64,000 bases of DNA from Chelativorans sp. YIM 93263 (GCF_028767125.1 NZ_JAKCWP010000005.1:291352-355351), one strand, 5' to 3'. Counted from the stretch's first letter, positions 35,560-43,858 are shown. Notes: generated by a model not told the origin, from the sequence alone. Made by a program: numbers and translations.

Positions 35560-36710
35560 GACACCAGCCCTCGTTCTTCCAGTTGCCGGCGCATCTGCGC
35601 GGCTTTGTCCACGGCGCCCGTCGTACGCACCCAATCGGCAAATTCACCCACCGCGTCTTCCAGCCGTCGCTCCGGCTCGAATCCGAGCAGTTCCTGCGCT
35701 TTCGAAATATCGGCAAAACAGTGCCGAATATCACCGGAGCGGGCCTTGTTGAGAATCTCCGGCTCCAGGTCGGGCAGCCCCATCGCTCCTGCGACGAGTT
35801 CCGCAACCTGCTGGATGGAATAGGCATTTCCACTGCCGATATTGATGACCTGTCCGTCGGCACTCTTGCGCTCCAGCGCCAACCGGAACGCCCGCGCGAC
35901 ATCACGCACATGGACGAAATCCCGCTTCTGCCGGCCGTCTTCAAAGATCAGCGGCGGCTCACCGTTGGCAAGTCTGGAGGCGAAATTGGCCAACACGCCC
36001 GTATAGGGATTGGAAAGAGCCTGTCCCGGCCCGAACACGTTGAACAAGCGCAGCGCGACGGTCTCCACGGGATAGGCCTGCCCGAAGATCAGCACCGCCC
36101 GCTCCTGCATGTATTTGGTCAAGGCATAGATCGAGGCGAGATCGACCGGCTTCTCCTCGTCGGTGGCAATGGGAGAAAGCACACGGCCGGCGCCGTCGAC
36201 GGGATCCCATTCTCCCGCCTGCAGCCGTTCCTTCCGGCGGCTTGCACGATCATACCGCTCGCCGTCTTCCCGCTCGTAGGCACCTTCTCCATAAACACTC
36301 ATAGAAGAGGCGACGACGATCCTCTCAAGCGGGTGGTCGATCAGGCACTCAAGAAGAACGGCGGTGCCGAGATCGTTTGCGCCGACATAGCGGGAGATCT
36401 CGTACATCGACTGCCCGACGCCCACCTCGGCAGCAAGATGCACCACAAGGTCCACATTCTTCAAAGCCCGGCGCACCAGTTGCGGATCGCGGACATCGCC
36501 GAGATAATACTCCGCCCGCCGGTCGCCTGGTGGTGATCCTTCGTCCCCGTGCACCTGCTCGACCAAGCTGTCGAGAACCGAAACCGAGTAGCCGTTATCC
36601 AACAGCTCTTCCGTTACGTGCCGGCCGATAAATCCGCAGCCTCCGGTGATCAGCGCTTTTTTACCCACGGTTGCTCCTGCTGATGATGAAGAAGGTTGGG
36701 GGTCAAACAT
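35556..36710 (-). CDS. NAD-dependent epimerase/dehydratase (dTDP-rhamnose 4-epimerase-like SDR)
   Basis: 384 aa. Extended SDR: G-G-C-G-F-I-G-R-H near residue 24, S-S-M-S-V-Y-G-E and Y-A-L-T-K as the catalytic Y-x-x-x-K. An insertion rich in charged residues after S-V-Y-G (E-R-E-D-G-E-R-Y-D-R) is typical of dTDP-L-rhamnose 4-epimerase-like members. First gene of the seven-gene operon. The start may be ATG 36710 (AAGG 8 bases before) or GTG 36668 (AGGAG 5 bases before). A stress-type promoter lies about 75-100 bases upstream. Confidence 0.82.
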   Translation of the reverse strand: MFDPQPSSSSAGATVGKKALITGGCGFIGRHVTEELLDNGYSVSVLDSLVEQVHGDEGSPPGDRRAEYYLGDVRDPQLVRRALKNVDLVVHLAAEVGVGQSMYEISRYVGANDLGTAVLLECLIDHPLERIVVASSMSVYGEGAYEREDGERYDRASRRKERLQAGEWDPVDGAGRVLSPIATDEEKPVDLASIYALTKYMQERAVLIFGQAYPVETVALRLFNVFGPGQALSNPYTGVLANFASRLANGEPPLIFEDGRQKRDFVHVRDVARAFRLALERKSADGQVINIGSGNAYSIQQVAELVAGAMGLPDLEPEILNKARSGDIRHCFADISKAQELLGFEPERRLEDAVGEFADWVRTTGAVDKAAQMRRQLEERGLVS

Positions 36711-36784
36711 CGGCCTAACCTTTTTGTTCCGCGTGTCTTTTCAGTGTCTTTTCAATGAGCCGGCAAGACACTGCTTCCATCACA

Positions 36785-36811
36785 GGAACATTTTTGTCCC
36801 AGCAGGGTTCC
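36785..36811. promoter_or_regulatory. near-palindromic EcfG-type promoter, readable on both strands
   Basis: Plus strand: GGAAC (36785-36789), 17 bases, GTT (36807-36809). Minus strand: GGAAC (36811-36807), 17 bases, GTT (36789-36787). Both orientations have consensus -35 and allowed spacing; the base before GTT is not C. Plus serves the 87-aa gene about 65 bases downstream; minus would serve the sugar-nucleotide/glycosyltransferase operon about 75 bases away. Confidence 0.6.
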
Positions 36812-36875
36812 TCATCCGCACATGGGCCAGCCTTGTGGCCTCGCCATTTGTCAACTGAGAAAGTGGGGAAGCACC

Positions 36876-37139
36876 ATGTCCCAGGCCAGCACGACGACGG
36901 ACCATCAGACCATCCGCGAATGGGCCGAATCACGGAACGGCAAACCTGCGCGCGTGAAAGGGAGCAGCCCGGGCGGCATCCTGCGTATTGACTTCGGAGA
37001 ACCCGAGGAGAGCCTGGAAGAGATCAGCTGGGACGAGTTCTTCCAGATCTTCGAGGATCGTAAACTGGCTTTCCTCTACCAGGAACGCACCGACAGCGGC
37101 GATACCAGCCGCTTCAACAAGCTCGTGGACCGGCAATAA
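36876..37139 (+). CDS. conserved small acidic protein, 87 aa
   Basis: Soluble, no signal peptide. Notable segments: T-I-R-E-W-A-E-S-R-N-G-K-P-A-R-V-K, then I-D-F-G-E-P-E-E-S-L-E-E-I-S-W-D-E-F-F-Q-I-F-E. Short proteins of this pattern are common in rhizobia, with no known function. GGGG precedes the ATG at 36876 by 6-7 bases. An EcfG-type promoter upstream suggests a stress role. It is followed after 116 bases by mscS. Confidence 0.75.
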   Translation: MSQASTTTDHQTIREWAESRNGKPARVKGSSPGGILRIDFGEPEESLEEISWDEFFQIFEDRKLAFLYQERTDSGDTSRFNKLVDRQ

Positions 37140-37255
37140 AACCGTCTCGAAATCCGAAGCAGTAAACATCGTCCGCCCCGCAAGGTGCCTGGCGTCCAAC
37201 AGCCTAGAAAAGACAACGTCTTAGGCCGCCGGAAAAGATATGCTATGACAAGTGC

Positions 37256-38407
37256 ATGGAAGCACTGCTCGACGACGCCGGCGCCCGAATCAATACCGTT
37301 CTACAGTTCACCCCCGGTTGGGTGATCGGCCCAATCATTCTGCTTCTGGCGGTTTTGGTCGCGGTGGTCGTGCACAGCGTGCTGCACCGGCTCCTCATTC
37401 GGCTGGCGGCAAACAAGAACCCTTTCTGGCATACGCTCATCCGCACCATCGCCAACCCGATGCGCCTCATCGTCATCGTGGCGGCATTGGCGCTGGCCGT
37501 ACCCGCCGCTCCACTCTCTCAAGCCGAAGCGGCGGTCTTTCACCACATCCTTCTGCTCGGCTTCATCGCCATTCTTATCTGGGTGGCGCAGATCGCATTG
37601 CGTACCTTCATGCGGCTGCACCTGAGACGCTTCGACATCGAAAGCGAATACGATGTCATGGCGCGCAAGCACATCACACAGATGCGTATACTCCAGCGTG
37701 TGGCGAGTACGCTGATCCTGATCCTCGGCATAGGCGCCATGCTGACCACCTTCGAAACGGTGCGGCAATACGGGATCAGTCTTCTTGCTTCCGCCGGTGC
37801 AGCCGGCATTGTCGTCGGCCTTGCGCTGCAGCCTCTGTTGAAGAATATTTTCGCAGGGATTCAACTCGCGATCACGCAGCCGATCCGTATCGGCGACGCA
37901 CTCATCATCCAAGGTGAGTACGGCAACGTCGAAGAAATCACCTCGACCTTCGTGGTGATCACCACCTGGGACCGCCGTCGCCTCATCGTCCCGCTGAACT
38001 ATTTCATCGAACAGCCGTTTGAGAACTGGACACGGGAGGACACGGCCTTGACCGGTATTGTCTACCTCCCTGTCGACTACTCAGTGCCCGTTGCGACGTT
38101 GCGCGCGAAGGCGGAGGAACTCGTCCGCGCCTCCCCGCTGTGGGATCAGGACGTCTTTGCGGTTCAGGTAACGGACCTGACGGAACGAACCATGCAGGTA
38201 CGCATTCTCGCCAGTGCCAACGCGGATAATGTTTATGCCCTGCGCTGTGATATTCGCGAACAGATGATGGTTTTCCTCTCCGAGAACTATCCAAGTGCCC
38301 TGCCCCGTTTCCGCGCTGAGATGGAGACGCATGCTCCACGCGGGAATGGCGCGGGAGAACCGCATAAACCGCAACAGCACGACGAAATGACGGGAGGCCG
38401 CCAATGA
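37256..38407 (+). CDS. MscS-family mechanosensitive ion channel
   Basis: 383 aa. Four hydrophobic helices in the first 200 residues; the pore-lining helix is A-G-A-A-G-I-V-V-G-L-A-L-Q-P-L-L near 180. The beta domain Y-G-N-V-E-E-I, then R-R-L-I-V-P-L-N-Y-F follows. It opens on membrane tension to release solutes after osmotic downshock. It overlaps the following 99-aa gene by 4 bases (ATGA). No clear promoter match was found in the 116 bases upstream; it may be read from the 87-aa gene's promoter. Confidence 0.9.
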   Translation: MEALLDDAGARINTVLQFTPGWVIGPIILLLAVLVAVVVHSVLHRLLIRLAANKNPFWHTLIRTIANPMRLIVIVAALALAVPAAPLSQAEAAVFHHILLLGFIAILIWVAQIALRTFMRLHLRRFDIESEYDVMARKHITQMRILQRVASTLILILGIGAMLTTFETVRQYGISLLASAGAAGIVVGLALQPLLKNIFAGIQLAITQPIRIGDALIIQGEYGNVEEITSTFVVITTWDRRRLIVPLNYFIEQPFENWTREDTALTGIVYLPVDYSVPVATLRAKAEELVRASPLWDQDVFAVQVTDLTERTMQVRILASANADNVYALRCDIREQMMVFLSENYPSALPRFRAEMETHAPRGNGAGEPHKPQQHDEMTGGRQ

Positions 38408-38703
38408 ACACCGCAAATCTGCAAATGGAAGGCATGCTCATGGCCATGGCCGCGCTTTGCCAACTCATGCGGCGCAAAGGTCTTGCCGATGCGGAGGAGA
38501 TTGAGGCTGCCCTTGCCGAAGCCGAGACCACGCTGGCTAATGACAGGCTGCGCCCGGAGGAAATTTCGCACGCCAATGTCGAGGCCGCGCTGTTTCCGTT
38601 GCGCTTCCTGCGCGAGGCAAACCGGCGGGAAGTGCCCGGCAGCGCCACCGCCTTTACGGAAATCGCGACAACGGTCGGCCGGGCACGGCGCGATCAGGCG
38701 TAA
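38404..38703 (+). CDS. hypothetical protein, 99 aa
   Basis: Helical, soluble, Ala/Glu-rich (M-A-A-L-C-Q-L-M-R-R-K-G-L-A-D-A-E-E-I-E-A-A-L-A-E in part). No recognised domain. Translationally coupled to mscS by an ATGA overlap, which makes the frame credible and suggests a role alongside the channel. Confidence 0.65.
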   Translation: MNTANLQMEGMLMAMAALCQLMRRKGLADAEEIEAALAEAETTLANDRLRPEEISHANVEAALFPLRFLREANRREVPGSATAFTEIATTVGRARRDQA

Positions 38704-38816
38704 ACGGCGCTCAGCGCTCCGCGCTTGGGCAAGCGGGATCGCTCTGTCCATGCCCCCTACTCCTGCCGGCCGGACCAACCACGCAGCGTATTCTATTCTG
38801 CCTGGCACTCCCAGGC

Positions 38817-38841
38817 GGAACCGTCAAAGCAGGACACCGTT
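38817..38841 (+). promoter_or_regulatory. EcfG-type promoter (distal) for alcohol dehydrogenase operon
   Basis: GGAAC (38817-38821), 16 bases, then CGTT (38838-38841): exact. It would give a leader of about 140 bases before the ATG at 38988. Confidence 0.65.
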
Positions 38842-38926
38842 TCCTTGGAATGATGAGACCTCGACATCCTTGCCGGCGCGCGATCCTGATGGTCAACGCC
38901 TGACGTCGGCAGAGTGATCACGGGAG

Positions 38927-38951
38927 GGAACTTCTTCCTCCTTTTCTTGTT
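38927..38951 (+). promoter_or_regulatory. EcfG-like promoter (proximal) for alcohol dehydrogenase operon
   Basis: GGAAC (38927-38931), 16 bases, then TGTT (38948-38951). The -10 differs from consensus in its first base. It lies about 40 bases before the start codon and could act with the distal exact match. Confidence 0.45.
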
Positions 38952-38987
38952 CAGCAGCAAAACCCGTCCGCAGAACAGGCGATACGA

Positions 38988-40001
38988 ATGACAAGCACGC
39001 TCGAACGCGCAAACTCCACGATTTCACTTTCCACCCCCTCCACAATGAAGGCAGCGATCGTCACAGGCCCTGGAACCATCACCATTCAGGAAGTTCCCGT
39101 GCCGGAACCTGGTCCTGGAGAGGTGCGTGTTCGGTTGACCGGCTGCGGTGTCTGCGCGTCCAATCTGGGTCCCTGGTCCGGGCCGGAATGGATGCAGTTT
39201 CCCACGGCACCCGGCCAACTCGGTCACGAAGGTTGGGGAATAATCGAAGCGGTTGGTCCGAGGGTGTCCGGGTTCGAACCGGGCCAGCCTGTCACCACGC
39301 TTTTTCAGAATAGCTATGCCGAATACGATGTCGGCAGCGCCGAGGAAGTCGTGTCGCTCCCGATGGAACTCTCTGAAATGCCTTTTCCGGGGGAGCCGCT
39401 CGGTTGCGCCATGAACATCTTTCGCCGTGCCGACATTCGTGCCGGGCAAACCGTGGCCATTGTCGGAATCGGCTTTCTTGGTGCCATGTTGACCCGACTT
39501 GCGAAAAAGGCGGGGGCCGACGTCATTGCCATTTCGCGACGTCCCTGTGCACTGGAAACCGCTCGCGAGATGGGCGCGAGCAGAACAATTGCCATGGAAG
39601 ACCACTCGGCCATTGTCGAGCAGGTTGACGCACTGACCGGTAGCCGGTTCTGCGAGCGCGTGATCGAGGCGACGGGAAAATCCTGGCCGCTCGATCTGGC
39701 CGGCGAACTGACGGGCGAAGGCGGCCGACTGATCGTCGCAGGGTATCATCAGGACGGCCCCCGTCAGATCAACATGCAGCTCTGGAACTGGCGCGGAATC
39801 GATGTCATCAATGCGCACGAACGCAACCCCGCGACCTACGTGCGCGGCATGCGCGAGGCCATAGAGGCCGTGCTCTCCGGCCGCCTGGACCCGATGCCGC
39901 TCATTACAAACGCCTTTTCTCTGTCCCGGCTGGATGAAGCGCTCAATGCCACCCGAGACCGGCCAGACGGCTTTCTCAAGGCGGTGGTAAGAATGCCATG
40001 A
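38988..40001 (+). CDS. zinc-type alcohol dehydrogenase-like MDR protein
   Basis: 337 aa. Medium-chain dehydrogenase/reductase: N-terminal catalytic half with G-C-G-V-C-A-S and G-H-E-G-W-G, coenzyme half with V-G-I-G-F-L-G-A near residue 155. The four-cysteine structural zinc loop of classical alcohol dehydrogenases is not seen. Likely NAD(P)-dependent oxidation of a sugar alcohol or sugar, acting with the Gfo/Idh/MocA enzyme after it. ATGA overlap with the next gene. EcfG-type promoters lie upstream. Confidence 0.83.
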   Translation: MTSTLERANSTISLSTPSTMKAAIVTGPGTITIQEVPVPEPGPGEVRVRLTGCGVCASNLGPWSGPEWMQFPTAPGQLGHEGWGIIEAVGPRVSGFEPGQPVTTLFQNSYAEYDVGSAEEVVSLPMELSEMPFPGEPLGCAMNIFRRADIRAGQTVAIVGIGFLGAMLTRLAKKAGADVIAISRRPCALETAREMGASRTIAMEDHSAIVEQVDALTGSRFCERVIEATGKSWPLDLAGELTGEGGRLIVAGYHQDGPRQINMQLWNWRGIDVINAHERNPATYVRGMREAIEAVLSGRLDPMPLITNAFSLSRLDEALNATRDRPDGFLKAVVRMP

Positions 40002-41044
40002 GCATGGTGCTCTCCGACAGCGCACGTGCCCGCGGCCTCGCCAAACCGCGTCTCGGCTTTCTCGGCGCGGGATGGATCGGCCGCCACAGGATGGAGGCGG
40101 TTCTCGAAGCCGGCGTGGCTGAGGCCACAGCTATCGCAGAGCCTTCAGAGGAATGCATGCGGGCGGCCGCGGACCTCTCTCCATCGGCAAAACGGGTCGA
40201 TACGCTCGAAGCGCTGTTTCGGGAGGATATCGACGGCATCGTTATCGCCACACCCAGTGCGCTCCATGCACAGCAGGCGGTAGAAGCGCTTGAGCAGGGG
40301 ATGCCGGTCTTTTGTCAAAAGCCGCTTGGCAGAGCTCGTTCGGAGGTTCAGGCGGTCGTCGTCGCGGCCGAGAAAGCCGACCGGCTTCTGGGAGCCGACT
40401 TTTCCTATCGCCATACGGAAGCAATGCGTCGTATTCGGCCGGTCCTGTCGAGCGGCGAAATCGGTCAGGTCCATGCTGTCGACCTCACCTTTCACAATGC
40501 CTACGGGCCGGACAAAACCTGGTTCTACGATCCGGCCCTTTCCGGCGGCGGTTGCCTCATCGATCTCGGCGTACATTTGGTCGACCTGGCCTTGTGGGCA
40601 CTTGATTTTCCCGAAGTCGTAAAGGTGGAGAGCCACCTTTTTGCGGAGGGAGAAAAGCTCCCGCCGAACCCCTCTGTGGTGGAGGATTTCGCCGTCGCAA
40701 CGCTGACACTCAAGACCGGCACGATCATCCGCCTGACCTGTTCATGGCGGCTTCATGCCGGGCAGGATGCGCAGATTTCGGCAGCGTTCTATGGCACACA
40801 GGGCGGTCTGGCCCTGCGAAACGTCGGCGGGTCGTTCTACGACTTCCGGGCCGAACGCTATCGCGGGACCGAAAGCGAAACCATTTCCGAACCGCCGGAT
40901 GACTGGGGCGGCCGCGCGATCGTTGACTGGGCCCGGCAGCTTTCCAGGAATCCCGGTTTTAATCCGGAAGCGAAACGCTTCGTACAGGTCGCCGAAATTA
41001 TCGACCGCCTCTACGGTCGTGATCTCGACGCTCGACCAGATTGA
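39998..41044 (+). CDS. Gfo/Idh/MocA family oxidoreductase
   Basis: 348 aa. Rossmann motif G-F-L-G-A-G-W-I-G-R-H near residue 22, C-Q-K-P-L-G near 105 (the catalytic Lys of the E-K-P motif, here Q-K-P), and G-G-G-C-L-I-D-L-G-V-H-L-V-D near 185. Probably oxidises or reduces a sugar or cyclitol. Second of three overlapping genes, and next to a sugar-nucleotide cluster, so it may prepare a sugar for that cluster. Substrate unknown. Confidence 0.87.
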   Translation: MSMVLSDSARARGLAKPRLGFLGAGWIGRHRMEAVLEAGVAEATAIAEPSEECMRAAADLSPSAKRVDTLEALFREDIDGIVIATPSALHAQQAVEALEQGMPVFCQKPLGRARSEVQAVVVAAEKADRLLGADFSYRHTEAMRRIRPVLSSGEIGQVHAVDLTFHNAYGPDKTWFYDPALSGGGCLIDLGVHLVDLALWALDFPEVVKVESHLFAEGEKLPPNPSVVEDFAVATLTLKTGTIIRLTCSWRLHAGQDAQISAAFYGTQGGLALRNVGGSFYDFRAERYRGTESETISEPPDDWGGRAIVDWARQLSRNPGFNPEAKRFVQVAEIIDRLYGRDLDARPD

Positions 41045-41055
41045 GGATAATCGCC

Positions 41056-41343
41056 ATGTCGGAACTGCCGAACCAGGAGATAGAAGGCCGGCTGAACGCC
41101 CAGCGCGAGGTGCTTTCCTATCTTATTGCCCATCTGGTCCATCGGGAGGGCGGCAAAGGCGGCAGTCTGATGGACGCACTGGAAAGGCGCACTCAGTTCC
41201 AAGATAACCAGGAAGACCCCGGCGCCGTTCCCGCTGGCCCCGCCATTGCAATCGAAGGGGCTATGATGCGAGAATTTGACTTGATCATCCGCGAGGCACG
41301 CTCGCGCCTCGCGGAACTACAGCAAGACAGGAAGTCTGACTAA
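41056..41343 (+). CDS. hypothetical protein, 95 aa
   Basis: Soluble, helical, polar. No known domain. The open frame begins 15 bases earlier, overlapping the oxidoreductase stop, but GAGGAT stands before the ATG at 41056. The 3' end overlaps the stop of the convergent 101-aa gene by 4 bases. Its co-transcription with the two oxidoreductases is the only clue. Confidence 0.65.
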   Translation: MSELPNQEIEGRLNAQREVLSYLIAHLVHREGGKGGSLMDALERRTQFQDNQEDPGAVPAGPAIAIEGAMMREFDLIIREARSRLAELQQDRKSD

Positions 41344-41645
41344 ACCTCGTCGAAGCGACCGCCCTCGCGCGCATTATTACGCCGGAAGACCTCTTCTTCA
41401 TCCTCGTCGGGCAGGGCCTCATCGCTCTCCATGTAAGGGTTGTCCTGTCCTTCGCCGTAGTGCTCATCGGTGTTCACACGCCCGGACTGGTCCACCGGCA
41501 CGCTCTCGCCAGCCATGTCCTCCGGGTTGATCCGCACACCTTTCACTGCGTCCCAGTCCTGTTCGGCACGCTCCGGCGCCCCCTCGGACACATCGTCCGG
41601 CGTGCGCGCATCTTTTTTCCTGTCGTTCGTTTTTTTGTCATTCAT
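41340..41645 (-). CDS. acidic disordered small protein, 101 aa
   Basis: Highly charged, with a Lys/Arg-rich start, then Asp/Glu-rich (D-E-A-L-P-D-E-D-E-E-E-V). No fold or family is recognised. GGAGAG stands upstream of the ATG at 41645. It follows the CBS gene by 39 bases and may share its EcfG-type promoter, fitting the pattern of hydrophilic stress proteins. Confidence 0.62.
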   Translation of the reverse strand: MNDKKTNDRKKDARTPDDVSEGAPERAEQDWDAVKGVRINPEDMAGESVPVDQSGRVNTDEHYGEGQDNPYMESDEALPDEDEEEVFRRNNAREGGRFDEV

Positions 41646-41684
41646 TTCAACTCTCCTGACCAGCGACGCTAACGGCAAAACCCT

Positions 41685-42137
41685 CTATGCGCGCGCGTGG
41701 CTTTCTCCGGTCTGGGTGTGCAGACCGCCGGGCTGCGAAATACCGGTCAATGCATCGCCGGCCGGCTCTCTTCCCTCGGTAAACGCAAGATCACCAAGCG
41801 AGAGAACCCCTACCAGCTGTTTGTTGCGGTCGAGGACACAGATGCGGCGTATCTGTTGATTCGCCATGTTGTGCGCGATGTAATCCGTGTCCTCATCTTC
41901 GAAACAATATTTCACGTCGGGAGTCATGACCTCGCCGATACGCGCGTCCGGGCCCAGACCTTTCGCCACGGCTCGCACCGCGATGTCTCGGTCCGTAACC
42001 ATGCCAACCAGCCGGTCATCATCGCCGACCGGCAGGAAGCCGGCATCGATTTCGGCCATCATTTTTGCGGCCTGCTGTATCGTCTCATCGGGGTTGGCCA
42101 GGCGGACGTCGCGAGTCATCAGTTCATTCGCCTTCAT
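41685..42137 (-). CDS. CBS domain protein
   Basis: 150 aa, two CBS motifs: residues about 7-60 (M-T-R-D-V, V-T-D-R-D-I-A-V-R) and 65-125 (V-M-T-P-D, R-R-I-C-V-L-D, L-V-G-V-L-S-L-G-D-L-A). Such Bateman pairs bind adenine nucleotides and sense energy state. No catalytic domain is attached, so it is a free-standing sensor. GAGG precedes the ATG at 42137. An exact EcfG-type promoter is 70-95 bases upstream. Confidence 0.88.
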   Translation of the reverse strand: MKANELMTRDVRLANPDETIQQAAKMMAEIDAGFLPVGDDDRLVGMVTDRDIAVRAVAKGLGPDARIGEVMTPDVKYCFEDEDTDYIAHNMANQQIRRICVLDRNKQLVGVLSLGDLAFTEGREPAGDALTGISQPGGLHTQTGESHARA

Positions 42138-42208
42138 TGTTCGCCTCATCTGTCCTGAATGGTCGCTTTTGCTCCGACCGTCTCGCTCACGGCCGGTCCT
42201 GGCAGTTA

Positions 42209-42234
42209 AACGGGCGCGATGGCCCGGTCGTTCC
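42209..42234 (-). promoter_or_regulatory. EcfG-type promoter for the CBS gene
   Basis: On the minus strand, GGAAC (42234-42230), 17 bases, then CGTT (42212-42209): exact. It diverges from the site for the 39-aa ORF, about 50 bases away. Confidence 0.72.
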
Positions 42235-42280
42235 GCCCGGCGAAGTCTTTTTCCAACCGCTCTCCTGAGCATATCTGTGA

Positions 42281-42306
42281 GGAACAACGCGGGGCCGCCT
42301 CCTGTT
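42281..42306 (+). promoter_or_regulatory. EcfG-like promoter for the 39-aa ORF
   Basis: GGAAC (42281-42285), 17 bases, then TGTT (42303-42306). The start point would be about 25-30 bases before the ATG at 42344. Confidence 0.55.
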
Positions 42307-42343
42307 TGGCCGGCGAACGGTCGAAATCCGAAAGGAGCCGATC

Positions 42344-42463
42344 ATGAGCACCACTTTTCGCGCCGTTTGCCGCACCCGCGAACAAAACATCGAGGCAAAT
42401 CAGGCTGAAAAGGTCTGGGACGCACTCCCGGAAGAGATTCGCCGCGTAGCCAAGCCCGACTGA
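42344..42463 (+). CDS. small protein, 39 aa
   Basis: Starts at ATG 42344 with a perfect AAAGGAG 6 bases upstream and ends in A-K-P-D. Mixed charged composition: A-V-C-R-T-R-E-Q-N-I-E, then W-D-A-L-P-E-E-I-R-R. No membrane segment. An EcfG-like promoter precedes it. The combination of strong ribosome-binding site and promoter supports a real gene. Function unknown. Confidence 0.6.
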   Translation: MSTTFRAVCRTREQNIEANQAEKVWDALPEEIRRVAKPD

Positions 42464-42572
42464 ACCGCCACGTCGCAGGAATCGGCATCGGGAAGGCCGT
42501 TGAGATCCCTATCCGAGTTCCCGCGCTATTCTACTTCCGCTTTCGAGTACGGCGAACACATGTTTCACGTCT

Positions 42573-43208
42573 TCAGGCTGCGCGCTTTTCGATGTCGTGC
42601 AGCCAGCGCGCGGCCATGAACACACCTGCGGCCACATAGACCAGCGGACAGGCGACCAGCATCAGAAGGCCGGCGAGCTGCTGGTCCGGCAGCAGCACCT
42701 CGGCGGGAACGGGGCTGCCGAAGCGAATCTCCGCCGCCCGGGCATAAAGCGCGCGCGGAGCAAAGGTCAGCAACGCGCCCAACAGGCAGAACAGCTTTCC
42801 CGTAAAGGCGAGCGCAATCAGGGAGCGCAACCGCGCCGCCTCCGCCTCGTTGATGATCGACGCCCAGAACCACATTGCCGCGGCAAACAACGAAACATGC
42901 ATCAAGGCCTCGCCGCCCGGTGTCGTGAAGGCAGAGGCCATCGGCCCAGGCAAATGCCAGGCCCACAACAGGGCCATCTGGATAGTCGCGGCAGGCATGA
43001 TCGAGCGCGGACTTGCAATCCCCGGTCGTGAACGAGCGGCCCAGCGCCAGGTGAGGATAACGAGCGGCGCAACCACGTTCATCGCAACGATGTGCGTGGC
43101 CATATGGTGCGTCAGAAAACCGGCTGGATCGACCATGCCTTTCGAACACATCAGGGCCCGACTTGTTCCGGGTATGTGTCTGGCAATTTCTCCATGGGCT
43201 CGGCTCAT
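42573..43208 (-). CDS. ctaG: cytochrome c oxidase assembly factor, CtaG (Caa3) type
   Basis: 211 aa, about five membrane helices. Family features include T-H-H-M-A-T-H-I-V-A-M-N-V-V-A-P and W-A-W-H-L-P-G-P with further histidines in helices that may bind copper or heme. It would help assemble caa3/cytochrome oxidase in the inner membrane. It lies 20 bases after a membrane-anchored unknown protein and is probably in its operon. No oxidase structural genes are in the window. Confidence 0.82.
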   Translation of the reverse strand: MSRAHGEIARHIPGTSRALMCSKGMVDPAGFLTHHMATHIVAMNVVAPLVILTWRWAARSRPGIASPRSIMPAATIQMALLWAWHLPGPMASAFTTPGGEALMHVSLFAAAMWFWASIINEAEAARLRSLIALAFTGKLFCLLGALLTFAPRALYARAAEIRFGSPVPAEVLLPDQQLAGLLMLVACPLVYVAAGVFMAARWLHDIEKRAA

Positions 43209-43228
43209 CGATGTGGCGCCTGTGAAAA

Positions 43229-43858
43229 TTAACCTGCGGTGCGATCCGCTCCGACCTGCTTTTGCATCAGTTCTTCGACCTTCCGCCGCTCCGTCCGAGA
43301 GCGGATCTGCTCTGTCGCGACGGTATCGGAGCGCAGAACCCGGCGACCCGCTTTCTCTATGATCTCATACTCGCGCCGCGCGGCGACGGGGCGGTCCTCC
43401 GGTCCATAGGTGGCAACGATCGTAAGGACCAGATGCCTGACCGTGGAGATATCCCAGTTATTCTGCGACAGCACATGCTCGATAATCTGCTGATAGGTGC
43501 CAAGGCGAACCGACTCGCCGCTGTGGAGCGGGCCCTGGTAACCATCCGCATCGGTCGCCTCCTTCGGATCAATGCTTCCCCCGTGGTCGGTCAACGAGCA
43601 GGTGATGCGCTCATCGTCGCCCTCCCCGACCACTTCGGCAATGATCCCCTCGACATAAATCGCCTCGGAGCTCATATTTGCCACGACGCACTGGGTCCTG
43701 ATACTGTGCCCGTTGGCGCGGTTGACCAAAATCTTGCTGCTTCGGCTTCGTCGGTACCCGTTCAGAAGTAGCTGGAAATACAGGGCCCAGACAATCAGCA
43801 TCGCCGCATTAACGAAGAGGTTGAGCGGTTCATTGTACTCCGAAATCCAGCCCAGCAT
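43229..43858 (-). CDS. hypothetical membrane-anchored protein, 209 aa
   Basis: One N-terminal helix (about 15-35, L-F-V-N-A-A-M-L-I-V-W-A-L-Y-F) is followed by a soluble domain of beta character with no recognised family. Probably inner-membrane, the body in the periplasm or cytoplasm. It precedes ctaG by 20 bases, so a link to oxidase assembly or respiration is possible. The 282-base region 43859-44140 upstream holds promoters for it and for the RND operon; I see no clear motif. Confidence 0.68.
   Translation of the reverse strand: MLGWISEYNEPLNLFVNAAMLIVWALYFQLLLNGYRRSRSSKILVNRANGHSIRTQCVVANMSSEAIYVEGIIAEVVGEGDDERITCSLTDHGGSIDPKEATDADGYQGPLHSGESVRLGTYQQIIEHVLSQNNWDISTVRHLVLTIVATYGPEDRPVAARREYEIIEKAGRRVLRSDTVATEQIRSRTERRKVEELMQKQVGADRTAG

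Noticed and set aside
38711..38896. 61-aa minus-strand frame after the mscS operon.
   Set aside because: No ribosome-binding site, no family, and it covers an exact promoter match on the other strand.
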